Part shown: piece by piece, positions 11,866-23,300 of the stretch
How the letters are laid out: each line of letters starts with the position of its first letter
Position numbering within the stretch: the first letter of the stretch is position 1
Origin: Thereva unica
Lineage: Eukaryota; Arthropoda; Insecta; Diptera; Therevidae
Assembly (NCBI GenBank): GCA_949987705.1
Contig: OX465281.1
Coordinates: 242,627,143 to 242,691,142, forward strand
Length of the DNA stretch: 64,000 nucleotides
Direction: 5' to 3'
Made by a program: the position numbers and the translations under genes
Notes under the pieces: model-generated
Database searches by the model: none
The model's input: only the letters and a program-made list of their open reading frames with translations
Told to the model about the DNA's origin: nothing

Positions 11866-14000
11866 TGGTTTTATTTCTTGTTGAAGGGTGCATTGGCGGG
11901 CACTGCGACCGATTTTGTTTGGTCTATTGTGCCTTCCCCGTCTTTAAAACCCATCAAGGTTAAGGCTTCTAAGATAGCTTAGGGTTTCTGTCCCAAATCT
12001 CTGTTGGAGTAGGGAAGTCACGATGGAGGAGGCTCAGTGCTCTGCAGTTTCGGGAGCTGCCCCGCAGAACCGACAGCCAGAATCGGCAACCAGACCAATT
12101 TTGTTTAGATGGTAGTTCAGCGAACAGTGGCCCATCAGGAGCTTTGTTATTATTTTTAGCTCCCACCTCTTGAGATTTAAAAGTTCGCCCGCTTTAGTTT
12201 TATCGATTTGGATGAATCTTTTAGGTTGACGAGCACCCTGGGTCTTTATCCTGCTATGAAGAAATATCTGGTCGACCCAGAAAGTTTGCGGACCGCCAGT
12301 TTGCGCCTACTCTAGCCAGGCTGTCGGCAATTGCATTACCAGTGTGACCTTCTTGGCCTGGAATCCACACCAGCGTGACACTGTTGTTCCTGTTGAGGAG
12401 TTTCAAAGATTGGAGACAATCCAGGACAGTCTTTGATGGCAACCTGTGCGATTTAATGGCCAGCAGTGCAGCTTGACTGTCCGAGAAAATAACAATATTA
12501 GAGCTATTTGGAGCTTTATTAATACAAGTCTGAGGGAACACCTGGATGGCGAGTACCGCAACCTGAAAAACAGGGGGGGGTAGTGCCGAGAGCCTTGGAT
12601 ATTTTGCTCCTTGGGCCACAAACACCCAGCCCTACTACTTGCTTCCTCTAAAGAAAGACCTGCCATGCTGCTACTCTGACCTACTTCGAATAATCGTCGT
12701 AAACGGTTTGTCAAAGTCAAGAGGTCCAGGTTCAGCTCCTTGAGGATCGATAAATGATCCACAAGGTCTCCTGGCTTAAAGGAGAATAGCTCCCGTAGAC
12801 GCAGTGCCTCTGCCAGAGTCTCTTTTTTACCACTTGGTGTAGCGGAGGGAGGTTCAGTAGGGCCTACGTAGCCGCAGTCGGACAGGTACTTTTGGCCCCT
12901 GTGATATCAAGACAGGCCAGTCTTTGCACCCTGGTCAGCCTAATCATAGCACCCTTTTGTTTGGTCTTGGCCCACCATGCGATGGATGCATACGTGACAA
13001 TGGGCCTTATGACCGTCGTATATAGCCAAAACATTAACCTAGGTTTGAGGCCCCAGGTTTTTCCTACAAATTGGCGACCAACATGGGGAGATCTAATTGC
13101 CTTGGCAGTTACTCTCTCAATTTGAGATTTCCAGGAGAGCTTTTGATCCAGGATTTAGCCTCCTTTGAAAAAACTATTTCTTTGCTGTCCAAAGAGGGAT
13201 CTTTTAAATTTAGCTTCCTTCTATTAGTAAATGGTACGATGACAGTTTTTGGTGGGTTAATACCCAGGTTCTTGGTACGGCACCAGCTATGCGCATTTGA
13301 CAGAGCGGCTTGCATAAGGTCTGAAACCGTGCTATCATGTCCGCCGCTAATCGTTATGACGATATCGTCTGCATAAGCTTGTGCTTTAAATCCCCGGCTA
13401 TTCAGTTCGACAAGAAGTTCGTTGATCACGATTGACCATGATCTATCACGACCATGATTGACGTGATCTATCTTGCAGTGGGGGATGAATGCCTTTTTTT
13501 ACTGCTTCTTCATTGATCGCGCCGGAGGTAACGTTGTCAAAAGCACCCTCAATGTCTGTAAAGGCGCAGAGAGAGCTTTCTTTGGCCCTGAGGGACTTAT
13601 CAATATCTCTCACTATCACATGAATGATCTGCCCGGCCGGTTGGCAAATTGCAGGCAGTGAAGTAGGTTCGTTCTAAGACCCTCTCTAATATGCCTGTCT
13701 TGAACTTTCTCCATCGTTTTCAAGAGAAAGGAGGAGAGGCTGATGGGTCGATAGGATTTTGCTTCCCTGTATGATGTTTTCCCCGATTTAGTGATAAAGA
13801 GTACCCCAGCCTCTCTCCAACACCTCCAATATGGGCCAGCGTAAAGCTACCCTAAAATAGTGGTAGCAGGATTCGCAAGATCTCTTTCAAACCTCTCTGA
13901 AGGAGAGCTGGGAAGATGTGGTCCTTTCCAGCAGCCTTGAAGGGATCGAAGGTGCCAATGGCCCACCCAATCTTACCGGCAGTGATAACCATTCAGCCTT
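11866..14000 (-). pseudogene. LOA/I-type LINE copy 1 (RT, RNase H), degenerate
   Basis: Reading leftwards on the minus strand: an RT N-terminal part near 13950-13700 (RPISLSSFLLKTMEK-type motif), the RT catalytic box YADD in FKAQAYADDIVITISGG (about 13370), a thumb region, then RNase H with IVIFSDSQAALLAIKSH (about 12450) and WIPGQEGHTGNAIADSLAR (about 12330). Several frameshifts and deletions break it, including loss of most of the C-terminal zinc region present in copy 2. The RNase H after RT points to LOA/I-type LINEs. Its 3' end (sense caacaagaaata) aligns with that of the neighbouring copy at 14131, fixing the left edge at about 11866. No start codon survives. Confidence 0.8.
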
Positions 14001-14130
14001 CGTCATACACCCAAAGCAAATTGGTTATTTTTATGAGAACAGTCTTTTTATGTCTTGCGTTCACACTTCCATTGTATCAAATATAATTAAAGAATACACC
14101 TAATGTAGTTTCCAGTTATATCTCGAGCTG

Positions 14131-15628
14131 GGAGGTTCTATTTCTTGTTGAAGGGCGCCTTGGCGGGCACTGCGACCGATTTTGTTTGGTCTATTGTGCC
14201 TTCCCCGTCTTTAAAACCCATCAAGGTTAAGGCTTCTAAGATAGCCTAAAACTGATTTAGGGATTCTGTCCCAAATCTCCCTGGGAGCATGGAAGTCACG
14301 ATGGAGAGGCTCAGTCTCTTCCTCTCTGTAGCCTCACAGTCGCCCAGCAAGTGCTTCGCAGTTTCAGGAACTGCCCCGCAGAACCGACAGCTACAATCGG
14401 CCGCCAGACCTATTTTGTTTAGATGGTAGTTAAGCAAACAGTGGCTCGTCAGGAGCTCTGTTATTATTTTTAGCTCCCACCTTTTGAGATTTAAAAGTTC
14501 GCCCGCTTTAGTTTTATCGATTTGGATGGATTTTTTAGCTTGACGAGCACCCTGGGTCCTTATCCAGCTCTGAAGAAATATCTGGTCGACCCAATTTTTA
14601 TGGCCGTTTTTACGTGGCAGCTTGCTAAGCTACAGAAAGGTTCCGGACTGAGGGGATGAGTTTGCGCCTACTCTAGCCAGGCTGTCGGCAATTTCATTAC
14701 CAATGTGACCTTCGTGGCCGGAATCCACATCAACTTGACACTGTTGTTCCTGCTGAGGAATTTCAAAGATTGGAGACAATCCAGGACAGCCTTTAATGAC
14801 ACCCTGTGCGATTTAATGGCCAGTGTAGCTTGACTGTCCGAGAAAATAGCAATGTTAGAGCTGTTTGGAGCTTTATTAAGACAAGTCTGAGGGAACACCT
14901 GGATGGCGAGTACCGCAACCTGAAAAACAGGGTGGGTAGTGCCGAGAGCCTTGGATATTTTGCTCCTTGGGCCACAAACATCCAGCCCTACTACTTTATC
15001 GGTTTTGGAACCGCCCGTGTACCAAAGGGCCGTGCTTCCTCTAAAGAGAGGCCTGCCATGCTGCCACTCTGACCTACTTCGAATAATCGTCGTAAACGGT
15101 TTGTCAAAGTCAAGAGGTCCAGTTTCAGCTCCTTGAGGATCGATAAATGATCCAGAAGGTCTCCTGGCTTAAAGGAGAATAGCTCCCGTAGACGCAGTGC
15201 CTCTGCCAGAGTCTCTTTTTTACCGCTAGGTGTAGCGGAGGGAGGTTTAGTAGGGCCTCCGTAGCCGCAGTCGGACAGGTACTTTTGGCCCCTGTGATAT
15301 CAAGACAGGCCAGTCTTTGCACCCTGGTCAGCCTAATCATAGCACCCTTTTGTTTGGTCTTGGCAATGGGCCTTATGACCGTCGTATATAGCCAAAACAT
15401 TAACCTAGGTTTGAGGCCCCCGATTTTTCCTACAAATTGGCGACCGACATGGGGAGATCAAATTGCCTTGGCAGTTACTCTCTCAATTTGAGATTTCTAG
15501 GAGAGCTTTTGATCCAGGATTTAGCCTCCTTTGAAAAAACTATTTCTTTGCTGTCCAAAGAGGGATCTTTTAAATTTAGCTTCCTTCTATTTGTAAATGG
15601 TACGATGACAGTTTTTTGTGGGTTATAA
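14131..15628 (-). pseudogene. LOA/I-type LINE copy 2, 5'-truncated
   Basis: A second copy of the same family, closely similar in DNA to copy 1. Minus-strand translation gives the RT thumb (ITGAKSTCPTAATEALLNLP, about 15250), RNase H (IAIFSDSQATLAIKSH, about 14850) and a C-terminal zinc motif CRFCGAVPETAKHLLGDC (about 14360). It lacks the RT catalytic part: homology to copy 1 stops near 15628, typical 5' truncation. Frameshifts occur at about 14810 and 15370. It retains the zinc segment that copy 1 has largely lost, so the two copies decayed independently. Confidence 0.8.
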
Positions 15629-17324
15629 TACAATATAATTGTTTAATTTGGGAAGGAAGCTTCTATGTATATGTAAAAAAATAAAAACCCAGGAGAAATC
15701 TATATATGTTATCCCTCACCAAAGAGTCCTACCTTGAAGTCAAGTACGCTGTTCACCGCAGGTCGGGCTGCTTTTGAGACATGCAAACGATGTTTAATTA
15801 ATTTCGAACCTTTTATTAAAGATTTCATCCCCTGTCAATGGCATCAGTTTGTAAGCAACCTTGAGAATCTTTTCAAAACAAAATTTTATCTTCCACAAAC
15901 TCTTAAGTTTCTTTATTTATTGCTGATGTCATAAAGGCAGTTCTTGCCAGAATATTTACTCCGTTCCCAGCTGACAAATTTACAAGAAAAAAATGGGAAT
16001 AGGAGAAATCTTTAATTTTTTTCCTTTCTTAAGAATACAATTTTTATGTCATCACCAGCAAATATCCCTGAATACTTTAAACATCATCCAACGAGTTTCT
16101 AGTAATCCTTATGCTAAAAGGATATAAAAACGTCTACACGACTCACGAGGGCACAAGTTATGGATGAGTTGTCAAGCATTACGCCCACCTCCTGTTTTGT
16201 AGTTGTTGTTGTTGTTGTTTATCCTCCTTTTTTAATATTTTTTCATTTAATCGGTTTCTAGTCCTTGACATAGAGTTGCCCCCACCTCGCCCTAGTCAGC
16301 GATCGACCGAATGCAAATACAAACAGAGAGGAATTTTCATATTTTCCTTTTTATTGTCATTGTTGTGTAGTCCTGGTTGCAAAAGGAGCTCAACAACAGT
16401 CGGGTGAGAGAATAATGGAACGAAAGAAAGTGTCCAATGTCCAATAAAAATATTGGCACAGTCCATAAAACACAATGGACTGACTACCTAGTCGCTGGGG
16501 CTATGAGCGCCAAGTTCACGGTGCTACTATATATCCTACAATTTCATACCTTAGACACTATAAACCCAAGCTGAGAAAGTGCCGCCAGCAAAGTCCTTCT
16601 TTTTCTATCCTATTTTTGTGCTAATGCTGGTATCCTGTGTAGCTCAGGCCACAAGAGCTCCTCTCCTTTAAAGGCATTCAATATGCGTGACTGGACGTGG
16701 AGGTTAGAAGAGGTCTGGGACTGGAGGTGAAACTCGACCTGTTGTGATGCCACGGCGTGCTAGTAATTATAAAAGGAGCCGTTCAGACATAGTCCTGACG
16801 TGATGGATAAGCTGTGTGTGTGGGTGGAGGGGGGGGGGGGCTATTTTTGAGCATTTTCCGAACTGAGCCTCATATACCGAAAGGATATAGAGACGTACAT
16901 CTGTTGACATTGACTTTGACGTGTGTTTATTCAGGGATTAAGTAAAAGGGGAAATTAGTTTGGAATTCAAGCACGTGCAGGCATGAATTTTTATGATATA
17001 TAGAGAATCAATAGCTTGTGGGATGTCCTTATGAGTTGTTGAACTACTCTCGCACTTGATTAATACAGAATAAATTGAAGTTAGTTTTACCTCGATGGTC
17101 AAGTGTATTAAGCAGTGTTTTATGGGTTGAACATGTTTCTGGCACAGTTCTGGGTTAGATGTAGTGAAAATGTTACCAGTTGAGGTTGGATAAGGACTTA
17201 GACACTATTCGATATTCTGGAGCTTTCGGCTACACCCACTTGCGTCTAACCAAACTGAAATCAGGTATTCATAGTTCTTCAGAATTTGAAGTTATAAATT
17301 ACAGTTCGCATGGGTGTTTTTTTA
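15629..17324. other. Unannotated stretch with (GTT)n and poly-G runs
   Basis: No gene or element recognised. It contains a short GTT microsatellite (about 16203-16220) and a 12-base G run near 16829-16840. A single open frame at 15734-15934 has no recognisable motif. Confidence 0.35.
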
Positions 17325-17400
17325 CACTTACCCTCCTTAAGGTGAAGGCGTTCCATCACCATTCTTGTGGTCCGTGGTTCGAATCCACTCCGCGGCATGG
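17325..17400 (+). repeat. tRNA-like sequence with pol III box B (possible SINE head)
   Basis: The plus strand contains an intact B box ggttcgaatcc (17377-17387) in a plausible T-arm (gtggttcgaatccac), preceded by a D-arm-like ttaaggtgaaggcg. The acceptor ends do not pair well, so a functional tRNA is unlikely. A tRNA-derived SINE head is the better reading. Confidence 0.45.
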
Positions 17401-17904
17401 TTCTCCGCTTTTTCACTTTTTTAGCTTTGTTGGCCTCTAGTAGCTGTGCCTGTATCTCTGGTTCCATATTATTAACTTCATGGTCAAGGAAGTCATCGGT
17501 CCTGAAATTTTCAACGTATTTTAATATTTTCAAGGTCCCAATAACATACATTTGAGAAGAAGTATGTGTGTTTTTTCCTGAACCATATCGCACGACCCAA
17601 AAAGGATGTCGACTTCGTTGAGGTGTCCTTGGAAGGGTATTAACGGAAATATCTGAAACGATTTTTATAAAATTCGGTCGAGCCGTTTTTTGATTAAATG
17701 ACGTTCGTGATTTTTGTTCCTGTAATGAAAAGACTTCGGCTAAGGGTCAAAACACCTTAAATTGAGTTTTTTTTATTTGGATTCGCCAGAGTGATAGCTT
17801 CCCAACAAGACATTACTTGTCAAAATCCAAACACTCTTTAAAAACCGTGCAGAAATTACATTACCGTTCAACGCTCAATATCACAGGCTGTACTGTCTTC
17901 ATCA

Positions 17905-18204
17905 TCAGGAGCCCCACAGACTATTGTTGGTCTTGGATTCCTCCAACATTCGCCTCCATGATTCTCCTTCTCTTGGCCAAGTTTTCCACTTTCTTATTTC
18001 TAACTGTCTTAAAGCTATATAATTTTTCACCTCGCGTCTATATAATTTTTCACCTCGTTCGTTTTCACCAGTGGTTGGCAAACTCATTAGTCAACAGACC
18101 CCAATAAAAACAGCACAATGATTCAAAACCTTGGGGCTGCCGGGATTCGAACCCGGGACCTCTGGGATGGTAGCCAGACGCCTTACCCCCTAGGCTACCA
18201 AGGC
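17905..18204 (-). repeat. tRNA-derived SINE (head 18128-18204)
   Basis: On the minus strand 18204-18128 forms a cloverleaf-like 77-mer: acceptor GCCTTGG with CCAAGGT (one G-U), D stem GCCT/AGGC, T arm CCGGGTTCGAATCCCGG. Box A TAGCCTAGGGG (18187-18197) and box B GGTTCGAATCC (18143-18153) both match the pol III consensus. The anticodon stem leaves an eight-base loop (CTACCATC), unusual for a real tRNA. A second diverged copy lies at 27717-27780, which supports a dispersed SINE. Downstream (17905-18087) the frame reads REGESWRRMLEESKTNN, resembling a LINE C-terminus, so the SINE may carry or sit on a LINE tail. The 17905 boundary is a guess. Confidence 0.6.
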
Positions 18205-18354
18205 CCCCCAAGAAACTCATTGATATCATATCCGAAGCCACGTCTTACTCTTTTGCTTCCTATAGAAAAATTCTCACATAAGTAACGAAGCCTAAACTTT
18301 ATCATTTGATTCTATTTCCGAACAAATCTCGGGATTTTTGCTGTTCAATCCCGA

Positions 18355-19415
18355 GTATGAACATCTTTGCGGGCGATTTTAATGTTCACAATGTAAACTG
18401 GCTGACTTACTAAAATGGCAATTATGTTCCTGCCAAGGCCGTCAAGCTGCGAGCCTAAAAGAGCTTCCCGAGTATATAAAACTAAAAAATTCCTTTAAGT
18501 CAACATCAGGAATGTCAAAACTTCATTTGACAGTAAGTTGAGAAGTAAACTCCTTAATGCAACCTCTAGTAGCAAAAACTTCTGGTCCTTGGTCAGCTTC
18601 ATCAAGAAGAATTCCACTACATCCACAACTCCTTCCTTCATCCACGATAAGAAGGTGATAGCAGACAGTAAATCCAACGCTATTTATTAACATCCCTGTT
18701 TTCCTCAAATTCTTCTTCACCTGAAACTGATACGCTACCCCGATTCTCGAGCCCAAAGCTCATTTAATGGAGAGTATATTCTTCAGGACTTGCGGGGTGT
18801 CATGAAGCTCGATGCCAACTAGTCACTGGACCCAGAAATATACCCCCTATCGTCTTAAAACAATGTGCGTTACCTTTGGCTAAGCCTCTGCGCAAGCTCT
18901 TTGCCCTATCATACTTCTCCGGAGTTTATCCAGACTCTTGGAAATTTGCCTACGTTCAGCCCATACCGGCAAAGAGCCTTCCCTCCAACTACCGCCGAAT
19001 AGCAATTACTTCTATTCTCTCCAGAGCGAGAGAGCCGATTAGCAACAAAAACCTTATGGGATACCTAGAAACCACCCTACTTATCAACGACAAACAATAT
19101 GGCTTCCTACAAAAAAGATCCACTGGCGATCTTTAAGTTTGCGTACAGAACACCTCAACAGAAGTTTGCATGGATCTGGTAAATTTAGTCTGGTTACTTT
19201 GGATATCTCCAAGCCTTTTGATAGAGTATGGCCCTCCGCCCTGTTAGCTAAACTCAAAGCTATTGGAATTGACTCACTTCTGCGTGGATTGAGAGTTTCC
19301 TTTCCGACCGTTCAATCAAGGTAGTGATGGATAGCATCAAATCTGAATCTCATCCCAACTCTGGAGGGTACCAAGGGTGACTCGTGAGTTTAGCACTGTC
19401 TCATAAAGAGAGTCC
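18355..19415 (+). pseudogene. Jockey/CR1-like LINE copy A with a large internal deletion
   Basis: Plus-strand translation shows endonuclease (IFAGDFNVHNVNWL, about 18370), RT N-terminal region (KKVIADSKSNAI, about 18650), RT motifs YPDSWKFAYVQPIP and SNYRRIAITSILSR (18915-19020), KQYGFLQKRSTGDL (about 19100) and FSLVTLDISKPFDRVWPS (about 19200). At about 19370 the sequence jumps from the segment before the catalytic box straight to the element 3' terminus (aagggtgactcgtgagttta), which recurs at the end of copy B (22925) and copy C (29440). Multiple stops and frameshifts make it dead. Confidence 0.75.
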
Positions 19416-19424
19416 TGTGATCCG

Positions 19425-19749
19425 TAAACCTCCATGAATCGGGCTAACCTATTTTTTCCTGAAGCCGTTTTAGCTGAAAAAAGTTACTAACGTAGCACTT
19501 CCATTCTCTGGCCTATGAGCTGAAATCGTAATTCGCAACGTTACTTTTTCCAGCTCCAACGACTTGCCACATTACACGACTCGACTTTTAGCACAGTCCA
19601 TGGCTCATCGGACCTTAATAGTACTGCCGCACTATCTTGGACCCCGTTCCAGCATATTCCGGCAAACAAGCTCTTACTGTCGTCAGAATATCAAAGGTTG
19701 TAATTAATAATATGACATATGCTGCTTCATCGGAAGTAGAGGGTGAAGG
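19425..19749 (-). pseudogene. R1-like LINE, C-terminal half (left of the long-IR insertion)
   Basis: Minus-strand translation includes STSDEAAYVILLITTFDIL, resembling the TVSDEAACVIAGMIPIDIL region of R1-type LINE proteins after the RT domain. It ends exactly at the 8-bp duplication bordering the 19750-24430 element. The upstream half of the same protein is on the other side at 24439-24765, and the frame is continuous once one copy of the duplication is removed. The far (3') part beyond about 19600 is degenerate. Confidence 0.6.
19742..19749 (+). repeat. Target-site duplication, left copy
   Basis: ggtgaagg immediately left of the long-inverted-repeat element, repeated exactly at 24431-24438. 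Eight bases is the hAT/P-type duplication length. Confidence 0.75.
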
Positions 19750-20880
19750 CAGAGATAACATAATACTCCGTATAAAGATGCGACAGCTAGAACAAAAAAG
19801 CCGAACGCTTTTTGCCTCGGCAGGCCTCTGAGATTGCCTCCCCCTTAGCAACATGCAACTTATTCGAGTGTCTAGCTACACAAGGAGGCGAAAGTGGTCA
19901 TGGTCCGCAGCACAAGAGATGCGGTGAGTTTGTGGATAAGGAAGCTAGAATTTTAGGGGGGCAAGGAAAGGAACTGACAACAGAATGTTTCTCGCAACAT
20001 CTTTCTTTCTTTCTCATTTTTCAAACGTTTGCCTCTAGCGCTACATTGAAGGATTTCCCTGATGCTTTGTGTTTTTTTACTATTTCTTAGAACATTCCGT
20101 GTATTTTTTTAATGACTGTCTGAGATCCACTATCAATTTCACTTGATTTCAAATTCTTGGTGAGAGGGTTTGCGATATTTTTGAAATAGGTGATTAGTTG
20201 AGGTTTTGGTTACTTTTTTTTACTTTCTGGTATTTCGGTATTGGCTAACTCGATTGATTTTAGAATCGAATTTAGGTAATTATTCTTTGTTTTATTTTAT
20301 TCAAAATCTGGGACAAGTGCTTTTTATAAATGCTTGTAAAGTTAACTCCCCGCCCACAATCTGCTCAAAACAATTCGATCGTAATTGTTTTGGTACAAAT
20401 AAATTAAAAATAGGTTCAATACCTTTATAGGCTTCATGTCCAGTCAATTTTCAGGAAAAACGTATGACAGAAGGAATTCATTCTCGGACTTGCAATTACA
20501 GGATTTATCCATTTTAGAGTCCCCTTGTCAACAATTAAATATTGAGCTCGTAAATATATACTGCAAACAATGGAAGGTGAAAAACAATTTCTTTATATTT
20601 GTTCTTCTGGTGGAAACTAAAAAAAATAAGTTTTCAAATTTTTTGACTTCCATTTTATTAGTTATAAATTTTCAAAAAGTCGAAAATCTTAAAATTTTAA
20701 CAAATTTTGAAATCTTTAAATTGATCTAGTTCAAAAACTATTTGACATAGAAAGCTGAAAGTAGCACCAATTTCTTCTGCTTCAATAAGGCTTTAATACG
20801 TGATATACAATATAGTATTATTAGTAAGAATAAAACTATAGTATTATTAGTAAGAACGAAACTTTTGTTTTTGGAATATC
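19750..20880 (+). repeat. Left arm of the long inverted repeat
   Basis: About 1.13 kb, matching the reverse complement of 23301-24430 with only a few differences seen, for example acttattcgag against acatattcgag, aaagtggtcatgg against aacgtagtcatgg, and a longer T run near 20070. Weaker arm homology continues at 21100-21180 against 23215-23290, after about 220 bp present only on the left. Identical open frames in both arms are by-products of the duplication and resemble no known protein. Confidence 0.9.
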
Positions 20881-21379
20881 TCAAAATAATATTTCTCCAA
20901 ATTTTTGAAAAAATTATATTTTGTACATACAATCTTAACGTACATATAATGCCAAAATTTAGGATAGGACGACATTGGGATCATATAGAAATAAATGTTT
21001 TTAGGTACTCAATGAACGCAATATAAAAAAAAAACATTTGCCAAAAACATAGCCATTTACTAATTTAGGTATGGCGAATTAAATGGAAATAAAGTCAACC
21101 CTCTAACTTGATCGAAAACTACCCCCAGGACAACTCTTATTACTAAATTTTAGGGTTTCACACTTGCACTCCAAAAAATTTTTGTTTATGGGCTATTTAT
21201 AAACTATGAGTATTTCTTGAGACCAAAATCAACCCTATCGATGAAGCGGAAACCACCCCCACAGCAACCTTAAATTATTTTCTTTACGTCCAAAATGAAG
21301 GTTCACCATGCCAATTTTTAAAGTACATACACTAGGGCTTATACAAAAACCGACTTATAGGTACATATACAACTTTATC

Positions 21380-21500
21380 CATTATTATAGTCTCCCTCAA
21401 TAGTGGTACATTCATTCCAACGCTTCTCTAACATTTCTATGTCGTTCTTATAGAACGATTTGATCAACCTCCTCATTGGAGCCATATTTCTTGCCGGCGA
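21380..21500 (-). pseudogene. Mariner transposase C-terminal remnant
   Basis: Minus-strand translation reads KSFYKNDIEMLEKRWNECTT then IEGDYNN before a stop, matching the usual C-terminal pattern of mariner transposases (K/R-SFY...GIE-L-RW-KC---EG-Y). No catalytic D residues or clear terminal repeats were found. It lies between the arms of the long-inverted-repeat element. Confidence 0.5.
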
Positions 21501-21824
21501 CCATCTTTCTTTTTTAATTTCAGAACAGGTAATATTCGCTTTAGGCTAAATTTGCATAAGTCGGTGTACGTAGAAGCAATTCGAAGTACAACTTGGGCGA
21601 TTTTGCCTTTGTTTCGATCGCCTATCGTGGTACGGTGCATTAACTTGATGAAGGGGCACTTGTTTTTCTTTGCTGTTTTCTTCGCGATTTCGTCGTTAGT
21701 TATGTAATATTCACTATGGATCCCCTTTCCTTTTCAAAATAGTCGAAGCACTTCCCAAAATAAGCGTCTGTCCCAGCCGAATTTTTCATGTTTTGTCACT
21801 TTGGACGGCTTTCCTGGCAGATGT

Positions 21825-22985
21825 CTACTTAGTTGATGGCCAATTCAACGGTTGGCTTCCCCGTCAAATCTGAACCCCACCCTATCTCTTCGGGGGTCTC
21901 CCAAGGATCAATTTTATTACCGGCCCTATTTCTTATCTTTATAAATAACCTACTTTCGATCCCCTCCAACCCACTTCTCAGCTTTGCTGACGAAGTTACC
22001 CTACGTTACTCTTACAGCTACGATAGAAGACAGACTCATGCCAGATCTGTCTTGATGATCGTGAATTAATGTTCAATTCTATTAATAACGACATTAATCT
22101 CATTCTAGAGTGGGGAAAAAAGAATCGTGTCGAATTCAACTCCACCAAAACTAAGTGCTGTCTTATTTCGAAACAAAAAGCTCAACACCTCACCATCCTT
22201 AACAGTGGATGATGTTAAATTAATGGCCGACCCATCCCTACACATCTTAGGCGTGACATTAGCCAAAGACTTGCGATGGAATGACCACATATTCCAATTC
22301 GCCAAACAAGGATCCCAGTGCTTGGGATTTCTTAAGAGGTGCAAGTTCCTCCTCCAGCCATCGGCTCGTGCTGTTATTTATAAATCCTACATTCGGCCTC
22401 TTCTCGAATACAACTCCCTCGTTTGGGGCGGCGATTCGATAACCACCTTGGTATGGTTAAATAAGGTCCAAAAATGTCACTTAAATTAATTGATGACGAC
22501 ACCGCCTGCTCCACTATCGACCCCTTGAGCCACTGTAGGAATGTAGCAGCACTGACAAAATTTTATCGCTACTATTATAGCGACTGCTCCTCCGAAATAA
22601 ACGCTCTCCTGCCTCCACGGCAATCTTATAACCACAACACTGGATTAGCCCACTCGTCTCATTCCTTCTACCTTCAACTCCCCCTTTCACGCACTCAACA
22701 AGATATGAATTCGTTTGTAAATAGAACAACTCGACTGTGGAATAATCTCTCGCAGCCAGTATTTCCGAGATCTTACAACATCCAAGAGTTCAAACGCAGG
22801 GTTCATCGTCCTCTTCTCTAACACCCCTTCGAACCCTCATAACCCTTAACCTATTCCCCCCCGTACTAAGCTTGTGCTAGACATTGCACCATGACGATAA
22901 ACGACATGACGCACTGGTAGTACAAAGGGTGATTCCTGAGCTTAGCACTGCCATATAAAAAAAATTCTCTGGATATGACAGTAGT
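21825..22985 (+). pseudogene. Jockey/CR1-like LINE copy B, 5'-truncated RT C-terminal half
   Basis: Starts in the RT at SSGVSQGSILLPALFLIFIN (about 21900), the position where copy A is deleted. It passes a damaged catalytic box (LSFADEVTLRYS, where FADD is expected), then HILGVTLAKDLRWNDHI (about 22250), IYKSYIRPLLEYNSLVWGGD (about 22380) and RTTRLWNNLSQPVFP (about 22740). It ends after gggtgattcctgagcttagc with an A run near 22965. Loss of the second catalytic aspartate and frameshifts at about 22070 and 22490 make it dead. It lies inside the long-inverted-repeat element. Confidence 0.8.
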
Positions 22986-23300
22986 GGGGCCATCTATATG
23001 ATGAACTTATTAAGTGTTGTAATAGATACACACATATGTCTTAATTTTCTTCTTCGTTACTTATTCTAACATCTCATCTTCTATAGATTATATAAGTTTG
23101 ATAATATCTGTTCGGATAACTCAATGTAGCTGTCAGAAGAAGTGCAATGTATAAATTTAAAACCGTTTTGTTTTAAATAGGGGTGGGATCCGCGGGTCTG
23201 ACAGGGTTGACTTTGGGCCACAAATAGAGCAAGTGTGAAATCCTAAAATTTAGTAATAAGGGTTGTCTTGGGGATAGTTTTCGATCAAGTTATTATTCCA

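Noticed and set aside
18128..18204. A genuine tRNA gene
   Set aside because: The anticodon stem leaves an eight-base loop and a diverged copy lacking the B box exists at 27717, so a SINE is the better call.
20206..20729. Open frames that recur, identical, on the opposite strand at 23538-23977 and look like a conserved gene pair
   Set aside because: They lie in the inverted arms of one transposable element. Identity reflects the DNA duplication, the peptides are low-complexity, and no known domain is present.
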